Shown here piece after piece: positions 24,101-31,699 of a DNA stretch of 64,000 nt. Location: positions 277,184,742-277,248,741 of the forward strand of contig OY294067.1 of the NCBI GenBank assembly GCA_958510875.1, in the 5' to 3' direction. The notes below the pieces were generated by a model, which searched no databases, was not told the DNA's origin, and saw only the letters and a program-made list of their open reading frames with translations. The stretch's first letter is position 1, and every line of letters begins with the position of its first letter. Origin of the DNA: Endomychus coccineus (Eukaryota > Arthropoda > Insecta > Coleoptera > Endomychidae). The position numbers and the translations under genes are program-made.

Positions 24101-26576
24101 GAAGTGTCCGAAATAATCATTTTAAGATTCAATGACAACATCGATGTGACGCAGTTTATTACTAAATATTGTACTCCGGAAGGAACTAAGTGTTTTGCCT
24201 GTAGCGCAGTTGCTTGTCCGTTCGCTTTGAGTGCGAGAGGTACCGGGATCGATGCCTAGCACATACGCAGCTTTTTTAAATTTTTCTTGCTAACTATATA
24301 TCTATCTTTTGATGATTTGAAATGATATATTCAATTGAGTGATTGAGTTTGTTATCAATTTGTTAGAAAATGTCTCTTACAAGAAATGTCATTTTTATAT
24401 CTTTATACTTATTCAAGCGAAGCAATCAATAGAAAAGAAAATGCGCGTATAACCATGTATCATGTATCATAATCTAAAATGCATAGTTTTTAACCCAACC
24501 CCCTTCCTAACCCCTTGAAACAGACAAGGACCGATGATGAAGCAAAACAAGAGAAAAGTAACTGTCTACATGAGATTTCGAAGCACACAAGAACCTATTT
24601 TGTTACATTCCGCACACTTGACTTCCAAAATATTAGTAACGTCACTGTTTACATGGAATTTAAAATCAACTACCCCCTAAACCCCTTGCTACCCCTTAAA
24701 ACACACTTTTTGCACATTCGACCTTCAAAACAAGAAGAAAATCACTTGATACAAAATATGTATAAAAAAACTACCCCAACCCCTCTTCCTACCCCTTAAT
24801 TAGTACCGATCTTGATGAAATTTTGCACGCTCGACCTTGAAAAGAAGAGGGAAATCACTGTCTACATGAGATTTCGAAAAACTGCCCCAATACCCTTTAT
24901 CAATCTTTAAAGCAAGCAAGCAATTTCGATAATAATAAAAGTAAAGTCATTGTTCACATGATATTTACAATTAACTATTCCAAAACTCTTTCCCATCCCT
25001 TAGAACATACAAGTATCGTCTTGATGAAATTTTGCCCACTGACCTCTAAAACAAGAGGAAAATCCCAGTCTACATGGATCTAGAAGAAGTTATCCCAACT
25101 ATCTTTTATAGCCGTAAAGCAAGTAAGAGAAAAGTTACTATTTACATGAGATTTCGAAAAAAACACCTCATCAATGTGCACATTGAAACATAAAATGTCA
25201 TCGAAGTTTGGTACATATTTTTCCACTTGATTCGCAAAGGCGGAATCACAATTGTCTTTTATCCTAATGGGTAAGAAATGATTTAATTCATTAACGATTT
25301 GATAGATCTTATTTGTTTTCTGATTGTTGACTTATCATTATGAAGCAATTTTATCGATCTATATATATTTCCTATGATTTTTCTTTTTCATTAACGGTTC
25401 GAAAAGAGAATAATGTAGAGCGTTACTCTTTATATGTGAACTTCAACAACAGGAACCGTAATTTATGGCTTACAATTACTGTCTGTCACCTTCAGTCTAA
25501 TAACCTTCCAGACGATTATATAATAGAACATTTAATTTCAGGTCAAAATTAAATTGCATAGTAAGTAACGGTTTGTTTTTCTTAACAATTTGGGAAACAT
25601 TTATAGCATATGTCCCATCGTTGGATGAATTGGAAATCACTGATGCTCTATATGATTTGATCTCAATCTTAGGCGATATTTTTTCATGTTAAGTTAACCT
25701 ACAATGTACTTACAATATATTAAAATTGATTTTGCTAATCTTTTCCTACGCTACACATTAATTTATCGTTGATCCCAGGGAATGGAATCGGTAATTGTAA
25801 TAAATATTGACATTGTAATTTGGGGAAATTAAGTAATTGGTCGTGAAGGCATATGCGTCCGAAAAAATCAAATGTTTTCGGATTGTAACTTGGAATATAG
25901 TCCAAGCTGATCCAACTTGAGTTTTCTTGTGGCCAAGAATGTTCTTCATACTGAAAATCAATTTTTCGACCATTGCCGGGAGTATCTGACATGATTGTCA
26001 TAGATACAATTTTATTTACGCTTCTTTTTGGATGACAAGTGTGTCTTTAGTTCGAAAATCAATTTTTCGCCATAGCTGCGTCGAGTCATCTGTCCTGTGA
26101 CCTATATTTGAAATCCTGCGCATTCCTCTCGAATTGTATAACATTTTTGGCAATGGAATATTATATTCGATTCGCACATATTTCTCACGTAAATTTAGAT
26201 TATGTGAAAGAGATAATTAGTTCATGGACCATTGGAATTTATGTTAGTAGGGCATCTTTTATCGAATATTGGTTTTTCATAAACGGTTACAAAAGCATAC
26301 CCTTGAAATTGATGTTGAGGTCATGGTCTTAATTCTCACACCCTAATTAGAACGAAATATATCGGGAAAGATGTATTAAGAGATGGAAGATGTGAAACTA
26401 GTGTACATTCAATTACCTTTGTATCGTTGGTCTGCTGTGATTTGCTTAGAGATGTGTTGGACTTGCAGAAGAAGCTTGACTCGTTCGATGGGGGCAACAC
26501 ATGTCTTCGAAACGGCGGCAGAGATGCCTCCAGCAAAGAAATCCTTGAAGAAGGCTACTGGATCGGCTAGAGACAT
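5906..26576 (-). CDS. ANT: Mitochondrial ADP/ATP carrier, complete spliced gene (4 coding exons)
   Basis: The coding sequence joins 26417-26576, 13284-13545, 7844-8078 and 5906-6148 on the minus strand and gives 299 residues, the usual length of the family. The product exchanges ADP for ATP across the mitochondrial inner membrane. The protein shows the three mitochondrial-carrier repeats with signatures PIERVK (residues 29-34), PLDFAR (134-139) and PFDTVR (231-236). The third runs into RRRMMM (236-241), the hallmark of ADP/ATP carriers. Every junction is GT/AG and codon phase is kept (Gly54 split 1+2, Arg141 split 2+1, last intron phase 0). No stop or frameshift is present, so it looks functional. 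All three introns are filled with transposons, and the 12.9-kb first intron holds at least four. The call rests on recognised motifs and overall similarity to insect carriers; paralogue identity within the family is not resolved. Confidence 0.97.
6230..6770. repeat. Two-copy tandem repeat, about 244-bp period
   Basis: The segment around 6305 (CTGAAAACGGGAAAAAT) recurs at 6549. Each is followed in the same order by TTTGCGTTT, CCCAAATG, a CATCGTTTGAG or TATCGTTTGAG segment, and TTTCGAGGTTATGGTCT. The two units are about three-quarters alike by eye. This lies in the third carrier intron; the low-complexity DNA from 6770 to 7450 may belong to the same repeat. Confidence 0.65.
7844..8078 (-). CDS. 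ANT: ADP/ATP carrier coding exon 3
   Basis: Completes Arg141 and encodes 78 further residues, from [14 protein letters not shown] to LLISWAIAQ. It includes the carrier-specific [17 protein letters not shown]. The acceptor is TTACAG before GTTAGC and the donor is GCTCAG before GTATGT. An hAT transposon sits only 79 bp upstream of the acceptor (element ends at 8158) without disturbing the splice site. Confidence 0.96.
8158..9256 (+). mobile_element. hAT transposon, internally deleted, with 8-bp target duplication
   Basis: The element begins CAGCCGGAACTAC and ends GGTCCGGCCCTG, with G/C-rich termini carrying GCCCCGGGGC on both sides. It is flanked by the identical 8-mer AGATCAGT at 8150-8157 and 9257-9264. 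An 8-bp duplication is diagnostic of hAT insertion. Inside, 8437-8802 encodes only the C-terminal part of the transposase. It lies in carrier intron 2, 79 bp from exon 3. Confidence 0.92.
8437..8802 (+). pseudogene. hAT transposase C-terminal (dimerisation) fragment
   Basis: The 121-codon frame contains [20 protein letters not shown] then [19 protein letters not shown], the hAT C-terminal dimerisation motif seen in ZMYM/ZBED-like transposases. Family members are usually 500 residues or more, so the DDE core and N-terminal zinc finger are gone. It cannot be an autonomous transposase. Confidence 0.88.
9561..11290. mobile_element. Non-autonomous CACTA-type element with nested inverted repeats
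   Basis: Termini are CACTATGTAAC on the left and GTTACGTAGTG on the right, and the ~150-bp arms are inverted repeats of each other (9561-9715 and 11135-11290). The 3-bp sequence TTA flanks both sides (9558-9560, 11291-11293), as expected for CACTA/EnSpm-like or Chapaev3-like insertions. The interior has a second inverted repeat (about 9905-10160 against 10190-10400) carrying copies of a core containing GGGTCGCTGAA. Overlapping frames here are non-coding shadows. It sits in carrier intron 2. Confidence 0.8.
11879..12757 (+). mobile_element. Tc1/mariner-family element, internally deleted
   Basis: Inverted ends of about 90 bp: GGGTGTTTCGGGAGGAAATG on the left matches the right end (12660-12757) read backwards, including AGGACATGTCTAGGAAGCC. 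TA precedes the left end. The interior retains only the C-terminal part of a transposase: a degraded second-Asp box (HDGA, near 12238), then [13 protein letters not shown] and the closing region [18 protein letters not shown], ending at 12576. The N-terminal DNA-binding region is deleted. Confidence 0.85.
12292..12576 (+). pseudogene. Tc1/mariner transposase C-terminal fragment
   Basis: The frame shows [20 protein letters not shown], whose LDF Asp is the third catalytic residue, followed by the family's closing region. A frame change separates it from the HDGA box upstream. It is non-functional as it stands. Confidence 0.85.
12758..13283. other. Carrier intron 2, right part; nothing recognised
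   Basis: AT-rich sequence with no ORF or repeat recognised up to the exon 2 donor. Confidence 0.4.
13284..13545 (-). CDS. ANT: ADP/ATP carrier coding exon 2
   Basis: Completes Gly54 and runs to the first two bases of Arg141. It contains the conserved segments [35 protein letters not shown] and the second signature PLDFAR. The acceptor is TTCAG before GAATGG and the donor is CTAG before GTAGGT. This exon and exon 3 are separated by 5.2 kb containing hAT, CACTA-type and Tc1-like insertions. Confidence 0.96.
13665..13740 (-). ncRNA. Hammerhead-like repeat, copy A (degenerate stem I)
   Basis: On the minus strand: CTGATGA (13727-13733), stem II TGGCTACTTGGTAGCT, GAAA (13707-13710), then GGTTCTC and the tail with GTGGATAAGGGTG. 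Both conserved core strings are intact, but the sequence 5' of CTGATGA does not pair with the sequence after the cleavage position, so stem I is lost. Confidence 0.55.
13741..15344. other. Carrier intron 1; no gene recognised
   Basis: A CG-richer patch at 14215-14400 includes a TGACGTCA-like site and an open frame of 61 codons (14335-14520) with no family resemblance. At 15345-15355 the string TGGCGCCCGAA equals the start of a tRNA-Lys primer-binding site, but no LTR pair was found around it. Confidence 0.35.
15470..15680 (+). ncRNA. Hammerhead-like repeat, copy B, with ~150-bp tail shared with copy C
   Basis: CTGATGA at 15479-15485 and an intact stem II (TGGCTACTTGGTAGCT), but the second core box reads CAAA instead of GAAA, so it should be inactive. 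Stem I is preserved: GTTTACT before the core and AGTA after it. The DNA after the ribozyme, to about 15680, matches the DNA after copy C (33150-33330), including a shared TCATTATTATTGAATT. Confidence 0.6.
15770..16340 (+). pseudogene. Non-LTR retrotransposon (LINE) 3' fragment
   Basis: The sequence closely matches 48250-48770. It includes the equivalents of [32 protein letters not shown] and the RRKVGDLSIFYRCFHGRCS region that closes this LINE type, but with frameshifts and small indels. It ends in an A-run (about 16327) shared with the other copy. The 5' part including the reverse transcriptase core is absent. A second transposon (hAT, 16355-17456) lies just after its tail. Confidence 0.8.
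16355..17456 (-). mobile_element. hAT (Charlie-like) transposon with 8-bp target duplication
   Basis: The left end is CAGTGTTTTTCAACGTGTGG and the right end is GGTTGAAAAACACTG. The 8-mer TTCTAGAA flanks both sides (16347-16354 and 17457-17464). The left terminus GTGTGGGTCGCAACCCCC is typical of Charlie-like hAT ends. The interior carries only a C-terminal transposase remnant on the minus strand (16640-17030). Confidence 0.92.
16640..17030 (-). pseudogene. hAT transposase C-terminal fragment (ZBED5/SCAND3-like)
   Basis: Two minus-strand frames joined by a frameshift read [16 protein letters not shown] and then [20 protein letters not shown] followed by [19 protein letters not shown] and YVPFATS. 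This is the region just before the hAT dimerisation motif in ZBED5/SCAND3-type transposases. The N-terminal two-thirds is missing. Confidence 0.75.
17465..18540. other. Carrier intron 1; no gene recognised
   Basis: AT-rich. A segment at 17485-17540 with ATACATACAGAATGTTTTTC repeats one at 15695-15745. The two copies flank the LINE plus hAT block as diverged direct repeats of about 50 bp. Confidence 0.35.
18549..18965 (-). repeat. tRNA-like sequence next to a dispersed ~300-bp repeat
   Basis: Read on the minus strand, 18549-18640 contains GGTTTAGGGAGTCGG (A-box-like), CTCCCAA (an anticodon loop with CCC) and GGGTTCGATTCCTAG (B box). It is followed at 18660-18965 by a block also found at 23215-23360 and, inverted, at 37065-37385, marked by GGGTTCGTCACCGAACAGC. 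This looks like a SINE or SINE-derived repeat. The tRNA-like part is too irregular in its stems to be a functional tRNA. Confidence 0.5.
19290..20160 (+). pseudogene. Mariner transposase, degenerate
   Basis: In shifting plus-strand frames: [10 protein letters not shown] (linker), [16 protein letters not shown] region, [19 protein letters not shown] (first catalytic box), [35 protein letters not shown] (second Asp), [17 protein letters not shown] and [13 protein letters not shown] (third Asp). These are typical mariner (DD34D-type) motifs. Several frameshifts and a deletion in the N-terminal half inactivate it. No clear terminal inverted repeats were located. Confidence 0.88.
20364..21931 (-). 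mobile_element. Mariner-like element with ~170-bp terminal inverted repeats
   Basis: The left end CCGGGATATCAAAAATTATC and the right end (reading inward CTGGGATATTAAAAATTATC) are near-perfect inverted repeats over about 170 bp. TA flanks both sides (20362-20363, 21932-21933). The right end holds a partial internal duplicate of the terminus (21703-21757, AAGTAAGACACACGTTTTAC). It contains an uninterrupted transposase ORF. A shorter element with the same termini lies at 60780-61745. Confidence 0.93.
20563..21633 (-). CDS. Tc1/mariner-superfamily transposase, uninterrupted 356 aa
   Basis: The protein would cut and paste its element by binding the terminal inverted repeats. Residues 1-110 form the DNA-binding part (starting [19 protein letters not shown], then the linker [13 protein letters not shown]). 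The catalytic core has [12 protein letters not shown] (first Asp), [15 protein letters not shown] (second Asp) and [17 protein letters not shown], whose MDY Asp is in the position of the third. Thirty-seven residues separate the second and third Asp. The usual SPDL preceding the third Asp is SPCL and QQDGAT is QHDGAT, so activity is uncertain. The ATG at 21631-21633 is taken because it opens the family-like N-terminus. It is by far the best preserved transposon gene here. Confidence 0.9.
   Translation of the reverse strand: MPLTTQHKIFMIEAYFRTGALVNGNWQYSQRLCLDNFREHFPNVAILPDNFYACLTNCVEVFRETGCVNHKKGAGRPRVRTEDVVNDVRQRMEEEPAKPLKRLSQEIGLSYGTCQKILKKDLNMHPYKMQAHQALLPADHPRRLAYCHWFVNNLMNDDLLDSTFFSDEAWFHLSGYINSQNMRMWSNDNRHVFTESPLHAQKIGVWMAVSRRRIIGPIFFDFTVNAERYRHNFLAEFVQQLNDDELRYGYFQHDGATRENIAFLREFFDDRLISLHTEVEFPPRSPCLTIMDYSIFPYLKNKILATPVNYLQELQQRIVQQCATITPEMLQNGFHSLRMRVNLCIEQNGEHFQQLL
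21934..23100. other. Carrier intron 1; no gene recognised
   Basis: AT-rich sequence without recognised ORFs or repeats. Confidence 0.35.
23103..23360 (-). repeat. tRNA-like sequence plus dispersed repeat, second copy
   Basis: On the minus strand 23103-23172 carries GTTGGGTTCGATACCCAG (B-box arm with a perfect T stem) and a loop ATCCCAC placing CCC in the anticodon position, as in the copy at 18.6 kb. To its right, 23215-23360 matches the block at 18660-18850 (TTGAATTCACT, TTTTGAATCGATT, TCAACCCTTC). Confidence 0.5.
24195..24285 (+). repeat. tRNA-like (SINE head) sequence
   Basis: TGCCTGTAGCGCAGTTGCTT resembles a tRNA A box and D arm, and CCGGGATCGATGCC resembles a B box. The sequence is followed by CACATACGCAGC and a T-run, a possible Pol III terminator. 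It lacks convincing acceptor-stem pairing, so a tRNA-derived SINE remnant is more likely than a gene. Confidence 0.4.
24490..25180. repeat. Degenerate tandem repeat with CCCC-rich units
   Basis: A motif series recurs about every 130-180 bp: CTACCCC...CCTTNNTACCCCTTAA, then GATCTTGATGAAATTTTGC or its variants, then a TCGACCTTNAAAACAAGAG segment, then TCACTGTCTACATGAGATTT. At least four diverged units are visible. Overlapping open frames are artefacts of the repeat. Confidence 0.55.
25735..26001 (-). CDS. Unassigned 88-aa open frame
   Basis: The product begins [20 protein letters not shown] and contains [20 protein letters not shown] and [13 protein letters not shown]. Composition is protein-like (few low-complexity runs, several Trp/Pro/Cys), but no family is recognised and no splice context is clear. 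It lies in carrier intron 1 on the same strand, so it could be an unused exon, an old captured sequence or chance. Confidence 0.2.
   Translation of the reverse strand: MTIMSDTPGNGRKIDFQYEEHSWPQENSSWISLDYIPSYNPKTFDFFGRICLHDQLLNFPKLQCQYLLQLPIPFPGINDKLMCSVGKD
26417..26576 (-). CDS. ANT: ADP/ATP carrier coding exon 1
   Basis: Residues 1-53 plus the first base of Gly54. The start is the ATG at 26574-26576, because the protein then begins [13 protein letters not shown], the normal carrier N-terminus. The longer in-frame extension to 26654 has no carrier-like sequence and is probably 5' UTR. The exon carries the first carrier signature (PIERVK) and ends AAAG before a GTAATT donor. Confidence 0.95.
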
Positions 26577-26800
26577 GTCGCAAGATGTATGTATGTAATG
26601 TATAGCGGAATATACAATTATTAACAAGTGTACGGATCGCGCACTGCACTGCAAGTGAGTTGAATCGCGATGGGTGATCCTGCTTGCGAACGACGCGCGT
26701 TGGTCATGTGCTTTCCCAGGCGCTGCCTACTACAGGAATAGGATCGTTTTCACGTCATCACGCACGCGTCCTTATTCCTGATAATGCTCGTTGGAGTTAC
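26577..26800 (-). promoter_or_regulatory. Probable 5' UTR and promoter of the ADP/ATP carrier
   Basis: The sequence directly upstream of the carrier ATG is much richer in CG dinucleotides than the surrounding DNA, for example the CGACGCGCG stretch near 26690. Read on the minus strand it holds TGATGACGTGA, which resembles a CREB/ATF site, and CACATGAC, an E-box-like site. No TATA box is evident. This is inferred from position and composition; the transcription start is not determined and a 5' UTR intron cannot be excluded. Confidence 0.4.
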
Positions 26801-26903
26801 TCAATACTTTGAGACCTTCAACGTCATTCACACTGCTAAGTCTAGAATACACATCGTGGGTATTATTGATAACCACTGACTGTTATATCATTCGACCAAT
26901 ATA

Positions 26904-27726
26904 ATAGTCGAGGCAATATAGACCAAAATTTGCCAAAACCTAGGTTTTTTTTTGGGCAAGACGTATTAAGACGCCGTTTTCGGCATTTGATTCTGGAAGA
27001 CAAGTAGAAAAAATTTCACCATTTTGTTTTTGGCGCTTAATCGAAATTGCATTTGTGCATCAAAAAAATGCATTTTTTTCAAGCATTTTTTAAGCCTATG
27101 TTTAGATGTTTTATTAATCGATGAATATACTACAAAATTAGTCCAACTTCTTTACTTGGGGGGTTTTTTGGGGTCGCTGAATACGAATATGATGCTTAAA
27201 AAAGTTTTCGGTGTACTTGGTGCGCAGGACACCCTGGTGGACTACGGCAACTCAGGAACATAACTCCAATTACATGCGAAATGCATCGAAAATGATTACT
27301 CGGGGGGTTTCGAGGTCGCTGATCACGAATATGACATTTAAAAATTACCTACGTGCACCTGGAAGTCAGAACTTCCTGGAGTTCTGTGTCACCCCTGGGA
27401 AATTTATTCTAATTCAATGTAGAATGCATCGAAAATAGTTATTCGGGGGGTTTTTGAGGTCGCTGATCACGAACATGCTGTTTAAAAGTGCCCTCCGTGT
27501 AACTGGAGGTCAGGACGCTCTGGAACATTAGCTAGTTATTACCACATTTGTTCAAATTAGATCCAACCATTATGGCTTTTTCGTGGGGTAACAATGAATA
27601 TGACAATGAAAAAAAAGGTCACACTGCAGCTTCTATCAAAATGTAGGTATTCTAAAATTTATTCTACTAGTAAAATGCCAATTAAATGAAAAAAACGGGG
27701 TTTTTTGCTATATTGACTCGACTATA
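26904..27726. mobile_element. Non-autonomous element with TATAGTCGAGG-type ends and ~143-bp tandem repeats
   Basis: The left end (TAGTCGAGGCAATATAG) and the right end read inward (TAGTCGAGTCAATATAG) are inverted repeats. Inside, three tandem units start with a G-run and GGTCGCTGA at 27173, 27315 and 27459, a period of 142-144 bp. The same termini and the same core occur in the element at 58901-60469. There is no coding capacity. Confidence 0.75.
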
Positions 27727-27858
27727 AGTTGTTTGAGGTGAAAAAACATTTCGATTCTCTTTAAAACACTCATTAGTCAATGTCGTTTTTTTTATTGTTT
27801 GTAGAGATTAGATTGTAAAATGTTAAAAAAAAACAGCAATCAACACTTTAATAACAGT

Positions 27859-28744
27859 ACGAGGTCTGTCCCAACAGTATCCGACTATCTCGATTTCTCG
27901 GCGCTTGACTTATTCTTCGTCCTCCGGTTGGTGGCATTCTTCAAAGTAGTCCCCATTTGATTGAACAATACGCTCATATCGATGCTTCCACTTTCTAAAG
28001 CAGTCTTGAAAGTCAGTTTTTGGAATCTCTTCGTCGTCGAATCGGTGTCCTTTAAGTGGCATTTTCAATCGAGGAAATAACCAAAAATCGCAGGGAGCTA
28101 TGTTTTAATATTTTAAACATTTTCGTCACTATTGATCATTTCCAGATTGTCCTGAGCGATTTCTAATCGAACGTTTTTTTGCTGTTCTGATGAATTTTGC
28201 ACACACATGAGTCATTCCCAAATTCTCGGTTAAAATTCGCCAAACAGTACTTTTCGGTATTCCAAGGTCATCTTCTAGTTCCCTCACAGTCAAACGACGA
28301 TCTTGTCCAATCACAATTCGCACACGCTCGACATTATCCGATGTTGTTCCCGTCGAAGATCGACCTGAACGAGGATGTGCGGCCACTTTTAAACCGCTTA
28401 TACAATTTTTTGTGTGTTTTGCCCATACACTCGTCTCCAAAGGCCTCTTGTAACATTTCAATAGTTTCCGCCCAACTTTTTTACCAAGATTACAACAAAA
28501 TTATATGGAAATTCGCCGTTCAGTTCTTTCTGTCATTTTAGCAATAAACAAAATCCGATGAACGAAAAAAAGACGTAGTAAACAAATACACGTTGCGTGG
28601 GAACTAAGGCGTCTCATCGTTAACTAAGGCATCTGAGGAGAAGGTTAGGAGTTACTGGTGACGTTCGTACCCTACAGAGGTCGCCTGAGTGTTGTGGCGC
28701 GAAGATATGAATGCAAGTCGGATACTTTTGGGATAGGTCCCTAT
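27859..28744 (-). mobile_element. Mariner element, internally deleted
   Basis: The left terminus GGTCTGTCCCAACAGTATCC and the inward-read right terminus GGACCTATCCCAAAAGTATCC are inverted repeats. On the minus strand the N-terminal transposase region comes first (28461 downward: ETIEMLQEAFGDECMGKT, then VERVRIVIGQDRRLTVREL), then a jump to the C-terminal end (IAPCDFWLFPRLKMPLKGHR ... GDYFEE, 28105-27915). The central catalytic region between is deleted and a frameshift splits the N-terminal part. Confidence 0.88.
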
Positions 28745-29300
28745 ATGGATAATTATTTTATTCAGACCTCCTGATTTTTAATAAAACTATTTTTTGAAAA
28801 CAAAGTTGTGAAGCAATATTCTTCTTGCTACGTATCATTTGGAGGATACAAATTATACAATGATCATTTGAAGCTGAGATATAGTCATGTCAAAAATAGA
28901 TCGATTCAGAAATGCTCAAGACGGATATATCCGCGAAAATCTGGAAAATTTTTGCTAGGTCAATACCAATACTTCTTTCATACTATGTACTACGCTATAC
29001 GTAGGGAACTAAAAAGCCATGATTTATAAAAATGAAGCTACAATCAGGATACCTCAAAACGTATTTATTCATACAAATGAAACATTCAAATTCTTTTAAC
29101 ACAGAAAAACATTGATGCATTTTTATAATATCTGTATCTATAATAGTTCTGAAGGAATTTTGATTTAGAAAAAAATAGAGAACCGAACGTAAAAGTAAAA
29201 CAAAATGATGTCCCACTTTCTTAATACCTAAGTGTTATATTTGATTCTTAAAAAGGAATACTAGTTCAGCTGCTTCATGATTGTCTACTCTGTCAATTAT
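28745..29300. other. Intergenic; nothing recognised
   Basis: AT-rich, small open frames only, none with family resemblance. Confidence 0.35.
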
Positions 29301-30760
29301 ATCAGAATGAATGCGTCCTTAGAAAGATAAAAAGCTCTCTTTATTTACAGAAGACGCATAGGCAAACAAAAAACAGAAATCTCTGTAGGTAACACTTGCA
29401 TATTTTCTGGAGTATCTTCTTGGAATCTCGACCACTGTACTACTGTTAAATTTTTGATAATTTCACCTGGAAACACAGTTTTGTGAAAAAGTTTCGACCT
29501 GGCTTCCAAATTAATTAAAAATTTTAATAATCCTGTCAGCAAGAGAATCGGACGCAATATCTAGTGCATCTCTTTTCTTCAACCAGGTATGAGTTTTCTT
29601 TTGTTTATTGTGGGACGCACATACGTGCTGAAAAGTAAAATGGGACTAAAGCTTGGTCACATATTTTTTTAAATAGTTGATATTGAAGCAAACTTCTTCC
29701 TGCATCAAAGCAGTAAAAAATAGCCATTAAGTTGTGCCACGTTTGAATGGCTTGACATGAATATGTACCTTTTTATTATGTTGCGTCAAGTGCTGTAGAC
29801 AGTTTTAGTGACTGTAAGAAATCTTCAGCAAGCCTTTTAATATGGGTATTGGATAGTTTTTAAAAAATTACGTGATCAATTCCTTTTCTGTGCTCTTCAA
29901 ATATTAATAACAAGTTTCGCCGCTCATTGACATGCCTGTTAAGCAGTCCCAAAGTTTTGTTCCATCGAAAACCTTCAGTTAATGCCAATTTCTTGCCTCA
30001 TTTTCTTTGTGCCAAGCATTTGGCATATTTTACAATTTCTACTATATGTTCTTTTACCTTAGATACTTCTTAATGTTTGGAGAGCAAACTAAGTAAATGC
30101 ACCGTACAACCATATGTAACTATAGGATAAACTACACGTAATTTTTTTTCCATACTGATTATTTACGCTCCGTTATCTGTCACAACACTAGTAGCCTTAC
30201 AGTCTTATTCATTATTGCACTTATGAGTCAATGGCTAATTGCCGTTGCTGTTAGAACTTGTTAAAACATTTAGATTTTTCTTCCTCAATTATATAATTTA
30301 CGAGAGTTGATATTAACTGAAATATAGACGGCAGAACGTAACCTGGTCTTAACATTTCTAAGGCTTTACAAACATTCTTATTATCTATTCTATTTACATT
30401 TCCAATTCGGATTTCTCATTTTGACCAGTTCGCTGAACAAAATAACTCAAATGACCGCTTCCACCACTATTTTCACTTCCACTCCCATTTCCCTTCCACC
30501 TCTATTTCTCTTGTCCCAGTTTCCCCTTCTCTGTGTATTTGCCGACTGAACATTCTGGCTACTTCCAGACAGGGATTGGCAATCACTTTCAAGGCCACTG
30601 ATATCACTAGTTTTACTAATGCGGTTTTCCAGTGACATCAGGCTACTCACTAAATCTTGCATCTCTTCATCATACTTTTTACATCGTATTTTCTTTTTTA
30701 TAAAATGTTGCCAAATACGAAATTGTTTTCTACCCCGACTTGTCGATTAGAACAGTAAGG
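29300..30760 (-). pseudogene. hAT transposase remnant
   Basis: On the minus strand 30203-30168 encodes KATSVVTDNGA, the catalytic-core motif of ZBED-like hAT transposases. Around 29990-29780 the readings RWNKTLGLLNRHVNERRNLL, FEEHRKGIDHVIF and LSNTHIKRLAEDFLQSLKLS continue the expected order. Stops and frameshifts are frequent. The frame at 30447-30662 may be a decayed N-terminal part. Ends and target duplications were not found; a foldback element adjoins at 30766. Confidence 0.72.
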
Positions 30761-30765
30761 AAATA

Positions 30766-31699
30766 TACCGTGTGTTTTTCGAAAACCGCACAAACCTATA
30801 ATTTTTTTCTTATGATATGTATAGATTTGAAATTTTAATAAGGCATTTGTAACCTCTCACGCTATTCTTTGCATTAGTCATGAAGTTACTCTCACTTCAG
30901 GGAGAAACCGGAAATGATATCAACTTTTGATTTTCAAACGAAACACCCTGTATATTTTTTGATATTCGGATAGAGATTTTCTAAATTTAAGCAACGGTGT
31001 TATTTCAAATTATCTATGATGAAAAATGGCGATTTTATGGCGGATTGAATGTTGAGGAATTAAAATTACTGAATCGAAATTAATACTAAAGATGGCAGAG
31101 ACCAATAATGAAAATCTGAAATTTGAGGTGGGTTTACGTGAAAAAATGACTAGTACTTAATTTTTTTGTATAAAGAAGATGGCATAGGAGGAAATATTCT
31201 TTATTATGTTTTCCCTGTTGGGCTTGCGGCCTTCGACGTGCATCGGGGATGTTTCTGTTACTTTTGAAATACAGTTCAAACATATCGGTCAAATGCACAT
31301 TTTCCATTATCAGATAATCGTTAATGCAACTAATGTTAATGATATCAAATAAACTTTAAACGTCAGATTTGTATTTGTAGTCGCAGCCACCTTTGGCAAT
31401 AATAATTTTTGTATTCCAACTTGATGCTCCCATCAGAGTTCTTCAAACATTCAATCCGCCATAAAATCGCCATTTTTCATCATAGAGAGTTTTAGAAAGC
31501 ACCATTGCTTAAATAAAAAGGTCCGAATATCCAAAACTATACGGGGTGTTTTATCTGAAAATCAAAAGTTCTTGTCACTTCCGGGAGTGAGAGCAGCTTT
31601 ATGGATAATGTAAAGAATAGCAGAAGTGCTCACAAATCTATATATTCCATAGAAAAAAAAAGTTATAGGCTGATGCGGTTTTCGAAAAGCACACGGTAT
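30766..31699. mobile_element. Foldback/MITE with ~300-bp inverted arms
   Basis: The arm 30766-31070 (tip TACCGTGTGTTTTTCG) is the inverted repeat of 31440-31699 (tip read inward TACCGTGTGCTTTTCG). The arms share GCGATTTTATGGCGGATTGA near the centre. Both ends adjoin TA, consistent with a Tc1/mariner-related MITE. There is no ORF. Confidence 0.8.

Noticed and set aside
24490..25180. CRISPR-like array
   Set aside because: Repeats are long, diverged and unevenly spaced, with no short conserved direct repeat; the genome is eukaryotic.
27024..27438. Overlapping plus-strand frames of 75-79 aa
   Set aside because: They follow the 143-bp tandem repeats and have no family resemblance.
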